Below, in pieces: positions 57,213 through 64,000 of a DNA stretch of 64,000 nt; within the stretch, counting starts at the first letter, position 1; every line of letters begins with the position of its first letter. This DNA comes from Morinoia aosen. Its lineage: Eukaryota; Arthropoda; Malacostraca; Amphipoda; Talitridae. The translations under genes were made by a program, and so were the position numbers. The notes under the pieces were generated by a model that made no database searches, had not been told where the DNA came from, and saw nothing but the letters and a program-made list of their open reading frames with translations. Where the stretch lies: assembly GCA_030386875.1 (NCBI GenBank), contig CM059575.1, positions 41,756,859 through 41,820,858 on the forward strand, written 5' to 3'.

Positions 57213-59451
57213 TGTTACTGTAAGGTGAATAGAGATATGTAGTCTCAACATACGTAAAATTATTCGTTAGAAGTATCACTAATACTCCTGATAGATTAAT
57301 AAATCACGATGATAATACTAAATTTATTTTAGTTTTTGAAACCTAACAAATGCAGCTCACACGCGAACAAAGGACTTCTCTGGTAACACTTGTCTAACTT
57401 TTTCGCAGGATCATGCATGTTTTTCGCCGCCCAAGCGATTTCATCGCTGAAGAGGTGGCTATTCAACATCGATTTATATCGCTGCTCAATGTATGCATTT
57501 TTATACAACATTTTGCATAAAAATTCAAAAAATTACGTGTTTCACCCCCCGAGCGATTATATCGCCGAATAAGCGGCTATTCTACTTATCGATTTATACT
57601 GCCACTCAATGTCTGAATTTTTATACATTTTACATAAAAATGCAAAAAAAACTTCAAACTTCAAGTGCGACTGCGTGGCTAAAATTTTTACATTTATTTC
57701 ACAATATTGCACATACTTGTATTGCTTTTGTAAACATTTACAAACTATTTACAAGTTTTGCAATGTTGTTAATAGTTTTCTCAAGTCTATAAGAGTGCTG
57801 TTGTCCTTTCTGAAAAAAATTAATTTCGGAAATACAGTCTGATAATTTTAACGTAAAACATATTGTAATTGAAAATGCTCAAATTGTGACTGCTCTTCTT
57901 TCGCCGGTTCAAAAGTTAGAATACTATATACACTTCCAAATTCGAATTTTAACCCTGAGGTATAAGAGTTGAGTGACACTGCTTTACAAGTTTTTTATCT
58001 TCAAATTACGCGAAGTATTGAATCGTTCTATACAAGTATATACACGTAATACTCGATGCCGAGGAATTTACCTCATTATCTGAACATTTGTGAGGTGGTA
58101 AGTCGTCTAGTGATTACACGGGCCGATTCGATTATCTGAGAAAATTTGCATTCATCTCAAGCTATTGAACTGTTTAAACTGTTTTCGATTGGTATTTGCA
58201 AATCGATATAAAATATATGCGTATATTAACTATATATATATATATATATATATATTTATCATATAAAATATATATGTATATATGCCGTTGGAATCCGAAA
58301 GTGGACGAGTAATTTTTTTTTGCAAATGTTCACATTCAACTGTTATATTTAAAATTGTTGAATAGGCTGCTCCCAAGTTGAGAGAGAGGGGGAAAATTAA
58401 AATAAGGAACACATATGATAAAAGTCTGACTGAATCAAGAACGAGAATGTCACAAAGCTTATTAAAGCGCTACGTTTTTTTTAAATTAGGTAACAAAAAA
58501 TTCAACTTGGCGTTTTGATTAATCCAATCCTATTAATCCAAGTATAGATTATTGAAACTAGTGCTATAAAATCGCATAGAGGTTAAAATAAAGAGAAACA
58601 AGGCGAGGAAAAATAAAATCTTGCGACCAACTTTACGGAATGTAGTTTAATTGAGGTGAGGCCGGCGCGACGCCTGCAGTAAAAAAAGAGCTTGAGGCTA
58701 GCGAAGCAATCTGTGTGCCTTCCTGGCGACCAGTCCCGTAAAGGAAAAATTGCAGAATAAAAGTAATCGTAAAGCCTGAACAAGTTCTGTAAGAGACTAT
58801 AAGAACTAATCATACACCACAATACCTTCCAAGTAAAGCCTGAACAAATTTAATAAGATACTATAAGAACCAATCATACACCCCAATACTATCCCAACTC
58901 ATCCCTAACATAGAAGGAATATTTAGAATGCATTTACTCTGTGTAGCGTTCGCGGCCAACAGCGTCTTTTGAAGGCCAGAACAACAGGAAGCCTGGACCG
59001 CCACAAAAATGCTATCGGTTGGAAACGGGAAATGCTAAATGAAACTCAAATATATGAATAATTATTTAAATCATATGTATCAAATATACTCAAGTCCCAT
59101 AAAGCGTAAACGCATGTGATCTAATTTGTGTAAATCCCAATAATAAAGTATGTAGAGCACAATAGAGCGAGTAAGTTGTTCAAAAAAATTTAAGGAGAAA
59201 CTAGTTCTAGGAGCTTAGGGATTTGTTAGGCAAAAATTTTAAAGTTGATTGCTCTGGTCCCCCTGATGAAAATGGTGTGGTTTTCAACTAATTTGTATCG
59301 TCCTCAGTACCTGACAGTGTGGGACACGTGTTGAACATTTGTGGGGACTTCTGCCTGGCCTTTTCTGCCGTCTTTTTTTCTCGGCAGCCACTGAATGCAA
59401 CGTCCGAACACAACCTCCTCAGTCAGCGGCTTCGGATCGGGAGTCTGACCC
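57213..59451. other. AT-rich DNA with microsatellite
   Basis: Non-coding AT-rich sequence. Shortly before it, at about 57,174, an ACAGGGTGTCCTAGAAAA motif resembles ends of some DNA transposons, but no partner was found. A TA microsatellite lies at 58,230-58,284. A near-direct repeat (GTAAAGCCTGAACAA) occurs at about 58,770 and 58,833. Confidence 0.5.
58230..58284. repeat. TA-rich microsatellite
   Basis: A run of TATATA of about 25 bases is followed by interrupted ATATAAAATATATATG sequence. Confidence 0.9.
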
Positions 59452-59722
59452 ACGGTAGAAGGAACAAGGTAGGGTCATTTCTATGGGGGAAAATACACCT
59501 CCTTTTGTTCGGGTAGCCAATAGAAAGCCTTTATTTCAAACAAACGTTATGACGTCACCAAAACGCCATGTCGTTAGGCCAATAGTGGAGACGGATTTGG
59601 GAGTAGCAGTGCTACCAGAAGCAATATGAGCGCTTCTATTGGCTCGTTGCCGTGACGTCAGCAAACGCACACAGTCGACGAAAAAAAGACTGGTTTGAAC
59701 CTACCTTGTTTCCTCTACCATG
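59452..59722. mobile_element. 271-bp MITE, probably Mutator-like
   Basis: Ends are inverted: GGTAGAAGGAACAAGGTAG near the left end and CTACCTTGTTTCCTCTACC near the right end pair at 17 of 19 positions. Weaker inner symmetry follows (GCCAATAGAAAGC with GCTTCTATTGGC; TGACGTCACC with CCGTGACGTCA). GTCTGACCC occurs immediately outside both ends (59,443-59,451 and 59,723-59,731), a 9-bp target-site duplication. Long inverted ends with a 9-bp duplication fit Mutator-like elements. It has no coding capacity. It carries two CREs and three CCAAT/ATTGG boxes. Confidence 0.75.
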
Positions 59723-59731
59723 GTCTGACCC

Positions 59732-60474
59732 CAGCATCCAACCACGGCACTTCTCTTCACCGGGCGTGCGTAAATTCCGAAGATTTCTCAGGTGCGCATC
59801 GGATGTTCCTTTTATTCGGTTTTAAGTAACCGAGTCTGATGATGGGTGACCACTTATCGCCTTACTTGAGGGAGGAAACTGGCGAGCACCTGGGGAACAC
59901 CTACCCTTTATAAGTTTATATATAATCGTATTTCAAAAATAAATAAATGAATTGCACTTGCTTAATGATTCAAAAATAGATCTATCACTATACCCTAGAG
60001 GGCGTTTCTGTGAATAGAAAAATGAAAAAAAACAGGCAAATGAAATAAAGCGCTAGTGAAAAAATTATCTCGCTCTCCGTATGCTGAAAAGCCATGAATT
60101 TGATTTTGTGTGTAAGTTTGTTTAGGCGTTTCTAGATGTGCGTGTTGTGTTGTGTGATGTTCTTTATAAATTACTTTGTGACGAACCTTTTATCAACACT
60201 TGATAGTCATTTACGACGGTGTTTCAATTGGCTTCGGTATTGCATTTTTTGTCTTCTCTTACTTCGATTCAACAAATAATTTAGGAATTCCGAAGAATTC
60301 TCTAATAATATAAAAATTATATATAAGTTGTCAGCCATCTCTTGAGATATAAAATACCCAAGAAATTAAATTTTTGATTTAACTGGCTCCTGACAGGGTT
60401 AATTTATTTGCACGCCACGTATGGTTTATCTATTTATTTATTTGTACACCTCGCATAGTTTGCCTATTAGCACC
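59732..60474. other. AT-rich DNA with short degenerate repeats at its right end
   Basis: Non-coding. Near 60,410-60,480 a CACGCCACGTATGGTTT-like sequence recurs about every 35 bases in diverged form, leading into the 180-bp direct repeat. Confidence 0.5.
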
Positions 60475-60656
60475 CCTCGTATGGTACGTTTGTCTAAGGA
60501 CGTCTATATTAAGAAGTTTTTGAAAGCCAATATCCTGGAATGTATCTCATGTGTCAATTTTTTTGGAAATAAACGTTTTTTTCTTTTTTTCTCAGCAGAG
60601 TAACCGCGCCAGCGCATTGGCAGACGCGGGGGCGAGGTGGGTCAGTAGTTCCCCCG
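60475..60656 (+). repeat. 180-bp direct repeat, copy 1, with splice-acceptor-like tract
   Basis: This segment is about 95% identical by eye to 61,057-61,236, in the same orientation. Both copies contain a long T/C tract ending in CTCAGCAG or CTCAACAG followed by AGTAACCGCGCC, which would be a strong 3' splice site, and GC-rich sequence after it. An AATAAA is present in copy 1 only. About 50 bases after copy 1 stands AAATTGGTGGAGCCGG, reminiscent of an LTR-element primer-binding region, so it may be a fragment of a small LTR element. This is uncertain. Confidence 0.7.
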
Positions 60657-60772
60657 TACTTTGTCTTGACCGTTCCGCCAGTCACCTTGCTCGCTTCTCG
60701 AGACCTCAATATAAATTGGTGGAGCCGGTCTTTCATGTGAGAAACATCTAAAATAGTATTTTATTACCTTAT

Positions 60773-60987
60773 CCGCCAATTGATAGTTTACTTTCCTTAT
60801 TCCCCAATTGATAGTTTACTTTCTTCATTTCCTCATTGAGAGTTTACTTTCTTTATTTCCCCATTGATAGTCTAATTTCTTTACTTCCCAATCGATAGGT
60901 TACTTTATTTATTTCCCATTAATAGTTTATTTCATCTTTTTCGCAATTAATAGTTTATTTTCTCATTTCGCCAAGTGATAGTTCTCC
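60773..60987. repeat. Degenerate 28-bp tandem repeat, about 7-8 copies
   Basis: Diverged copies of a unit reading CCAATTGATAGTTTACTTTC plus a TTTATTTC-like filler. The first copies are nearly identical and the later ones progressively diverged. It lies between the two 180-bp direct repeats. Confidence 0.8.
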
Positions 60988-61056
60988 TAGTTTTCCACTT
61001 CCAGCAAAATGTCATGACAAAGTCGGACCGGAACACGCAGGTGGGCAAGCAGTGCT

Positions 61057-61236
61057 CCTCGTATGGTACGCTTGTCTAAGGACGTCTATATTAAGAAGTT
61101 TTGAAAGCCAATATCCTGGAATGTATCTCATGTGTCAATTTTTTTGGATATAAATGGTTTTTCTTTTTTTCTCAACAGAGTAACCGCGCCAGCGCATTGG
61201 CAGACGCGGGTGCGAGGTGGGTCAGTAGTTCCCCCG
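61057..61236 (+). repeat. 180-bp direct repeat, copy 2
   Basis: Second copy of the segment at 60,475, offset by 582 bases. It differs by a single-T deletion, ATATAAATGG for AAATAAACG, and CTCAACAG for CTCAGCAG. Similarity stops abruptly after AGTTCCCCCGG. The splice-acceptor-like tract is preserved. Confidence 0.7.
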
Positions 61237-61244
61237 GTGCTTGG

Positions 61245-64000
61245 CCAGTCCAGCCCGAACTCGCTTCAGGGCGGTCAGAGGAGGAATCATTACGCTGCAG
61301 TGCGGCGTGTCCCCTGAAGGCCGTCGCCTCTTACGACTTTCTACCTCCACGTCACTATAATTTTCTCTAGCAGTGTGGTTGATTCCTCTTCTGCAGTTGG
61401 TCATGACTGTTTTTGTTACCCCTATAGAATTACTTTTGATGCGCAACTCATTGCAAGACAGAGCTCAGGCAAAATGAAGAGAAGTAGTTCAATTTTTTAA
61501 GTTTTTAGAGAAGGAAATTTAAATTCATATAATCGAACCACCTAGGAACAAAAATCATACAAAAACAGAAACTTACAATATGAGGAAAATTGAAATAAAA
61601 ATAGAAAAGCATCCTAAGAATGAAAATAACCTACCAAGACTAAGCGCCTCTAGTTCTAAACCTTAAATTAGTCATGCTTGGCTAGCATGGTAGTTGGCTA
61701 GCGTCGTATGAGTTATTATTTCTAGTGTCCATGAGAGACCCGCAGAACGGTCAGGAGTTCACATGGAGTTCATGGAGTTCACATGGGAGTGTTATGAGGA
61801 ACGTGGGTCAAGGAAGCTTCAACCACATTCGTGATTTTACCTCAATAAACGAACCCTAAGTGTCAAAAACAGTTTTGTGCTGTCATAACATATCCACCAC
61901 TACTCATCGAACAGAGTATAGTCGATTATGAGAATGTTTAAATACGTCAATCTTATAGAAACTTTTCTTACGTGACGCCTAAAATTTGAAGATAACGAAT
62001 AAATTCCAAGAATGTGGGAAGTTTTTGAAATGAAAAGCGCACGCCGAGTAATGAAGACAAAGTAGTGCATCTGATAATTCGCATGTATAACTGTTGGAAT
62101 GGTAATGAATGTGTTCCTGAAGAAGTGTTACTGGACATCTTTTGTTACCTTTTTAAAGACTATCTTTCGCACGGGGGGACCAGTCCCTAGGACGGTCACA
62201 TTCAAAATATCTCTTAAAAATAGAAAATGAAGTCAGTTAAACCCTGTTTTGGGAACCAAGAACAAGTCATCGACGAGTCACGTAAGACACGCGCGTCAAA
62301 GTTGCTTGCGTATGTTCATGGTCCTTGGTAGGACAATTTGACGTAATTATATGGCATCTTACAATGATTGTATAAACAACACTGATTGGAAAGAACGTTC
62401 CGTACGAACTGCCTTTAGATAATGTAGCAACAGTTGTTTAAATGCGAGTCGTTAAATCCATGACGTCTTCAGAGCTCTGGGTGAGCTCGTTTCAGGTGAT
62501 AAGACCCTCATTCATAACGTCAACTCAATTTAGTGAATCACTAGCGTAAGCGAAAACACTCGGGAAAACTATAACGACAGCGTTCTTTAAAAGGAGTCAA
62601 ATGAAACAAGCAGTGATTTTGATGCTATTCTTTCACATAATTTTTCAGGCCAATAATCTCAGTTTATTTGATTACGAACTTTTTGATACCTCCTTCGAAA
62701 GTTTCTTGATCTATTTGATCAAAAGAACAATTTTACCTAATTCCTAACTCGTTTATCGAAATGCTTGATTTTTCTGGAGATATTTATCTAGACTGCAGTC
62801 TGCACTGCGGTGATAAACGTAGCGAGAGAGAGATCACTTTTGCAACACTTACAGAAGAGCACTTCATTGCAGCCGCTCTGCGAAGTTAACGCCAGCAGTG
62901 GTTGACATTACAATTCAGACGCATCGCCTCGTTCGTCTCTCAAACACTCCTAGCAAATGTCTCGGGTCTCACCCCAACACTACAAACTATTATTTTAACG
63001 TAATCGCAAAATGACGCTCACTCACGGTACTGTCTGCTAACTGCCTCACTCCCGAAATGCATTAACATTTCGCAACGTAATGGGAAATCCCAACCTTGTA
63101 GAAAGACCCCCTTTGAGGATACTTCTCATATTCAAAAAGCTTTTGATTCCTGCTTGATATAAAATGCTATCAGGCAGGACAATGAAGAACTTAGCAGCTC
63201 GTCCATTAAGAGTGTAATAAGGATTTTATTCAAGTGTGCAAGAACATGAATAAGACCAGGATTTTAACGATACATATACTTGCCGAATTCGCTTCATGTT
63301 TCAACAAATTACGTTCTTTATCGAGTGCTCATCCAGTATTGCACGTCGGAAAATTGATCACTTGCTTGAATGTCGACTACCAAGTTAGTGATCGATGTTC
63401 GTTGAACATGCAAGTTTGAATCAAAAGTTACTATCTTTAATTAAGGTTTTATCTAAAACCTGATGAAAAAAGCGGGTATGAAACTTGCAACATTATTTCT
63501 TTGAAATTCACCACAGGAGGGGAAATTTAAACATTGGCTAAGCCCCATACAAAACTACCTACTTCTTATTCGGAGTTACTGTCTCGGAGAATAACAATGT
63601 GGCTATTCAGTTTAAACTCATGGTAGTTATACGGGTCGCAATTAACAATTGTGTTGTCCATTTTACACCCAACTGTTACAGGAGGCACATCTGGGAGAAA
63701 AAATTAGGAGAATATGGGAGTGGTTAACGAAGATCTGACTCCGGAATTCGAGAACTGTCATTTCAAATTGAGGAGTTTGCCCTACCCCGAACAAATGTTT
63801 TGCAAGAAAGAACAGCAGTAACATCCTATACAATGTTGGAATGGAAAGAAAAAACATCACTAAAATTTCATCACATGGAAGACTTTAATTAAACTGACAT
63901 TCAATTACTAATGACATAGAATATCTTACGTACGAAAATAGGCAAAAGACACGTGCAATGTAAGACAACTTTTTGATGATACGATCCAGCAAGTTAACAG
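61245..64000. other. AT-rich DNA, nothing recognisable
   Basis: Only short frames under 100 codons, none resembling a known protein. A small direct duplication (GAGTTCACATGGAGTTCATGG) lies near 61,755. No mobile-element ends or RNA genes identified. Confidence 0.5.

Overview
This is eukaryotic nuclear DNA, most likely from an arthropod. I lean towards a crustacean, because the two large non-LTR retrotransposons are of the CR1/L2/jockey type and one has CCCH zinc fingers in ORF1. That assignment is family-level recall, not a search result. The flanks are AT-rich, have no operon-like gene packing, and contain a mariner transposase remnant and several foldback/MITE-like elements. I found no host protein-coding gene I can name. 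A few CpG-rich patches and two small open segments ending at good splice-donor sequences are the only candidate host exons. I also see no rRNA, tRNA or CRISPR array that I can support.

Layout. 1-7.9 kb: AT-rich, non-coding, with one CpG-rich patch near 6.8-7.0 kb. 7.93-8.64 kb: an 18-bp minisatellite. 8.6-24.1 kb: mostly unannotatable AT-rich DNA with a four-copy 20-bp repeat (8.96 kb), a CpG-rich possible first exon (10.5-10.9 kb), a possible small exon (13.5 kb), a long hairpin-forming inverted repeat (17.76-18.09 kb) and a degenerate 46-bp repeat (19.85 kb). 24.1-24.5 kb: a cluster of six CCAAT boxes, two CRE palindromes and one CTCF-like match. 24.64-27.89 kb: a very GC-rich array of a 43/44-bp unit. 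28.05-28.31 kb: a possible MITE.

28.5-54.8 kb is one giant minisatellite domain. It holds a 22-bp repeat with two main unit types (28.55-35.43 and 39.47-49.27 kb), organised into head-to-tail higher-order blocks of about 3.4 and 3.6 kb. A 31-bp repeat follows (49.46-50.35 and 53.79-54.84 kb). Each of these two arrays is split by one retrotransposon, both on the minus strand. Element 1 (35,427-39,472) has ORF1 and ORF2. Element 2 (50,354-53,789) is 5'-truncated inside ORF1. Each is flanked by a 5-bp target-site duplication, so the uninterrupted array can be read across the insertion. Both carry a short 9-bp tandem repeat as 3' tail and both are broken: element 1 by two TAG codons, one frameshift and an in-frame deletion, and element 2 by two stops and two frameshifts in the reverse transcriptase.

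54.8-64 kb: AT-rich again, with the mariner remnant (56.95-57.21 kb), a 271-bp MITE flanked by a 9-bp duplication (59,452-59,722), and a 180-bp direct duplication carrying a splice-acceptor-like tract (60.48 and 61.06 kb) around a degenerate 28-bp repeat. The many long open frames inside the minisatellites follow from stop-free repeat units and are not genes. I do not see a convincing new gene system. The most notable structure is the nested minisatellite/retrotransposon locus.
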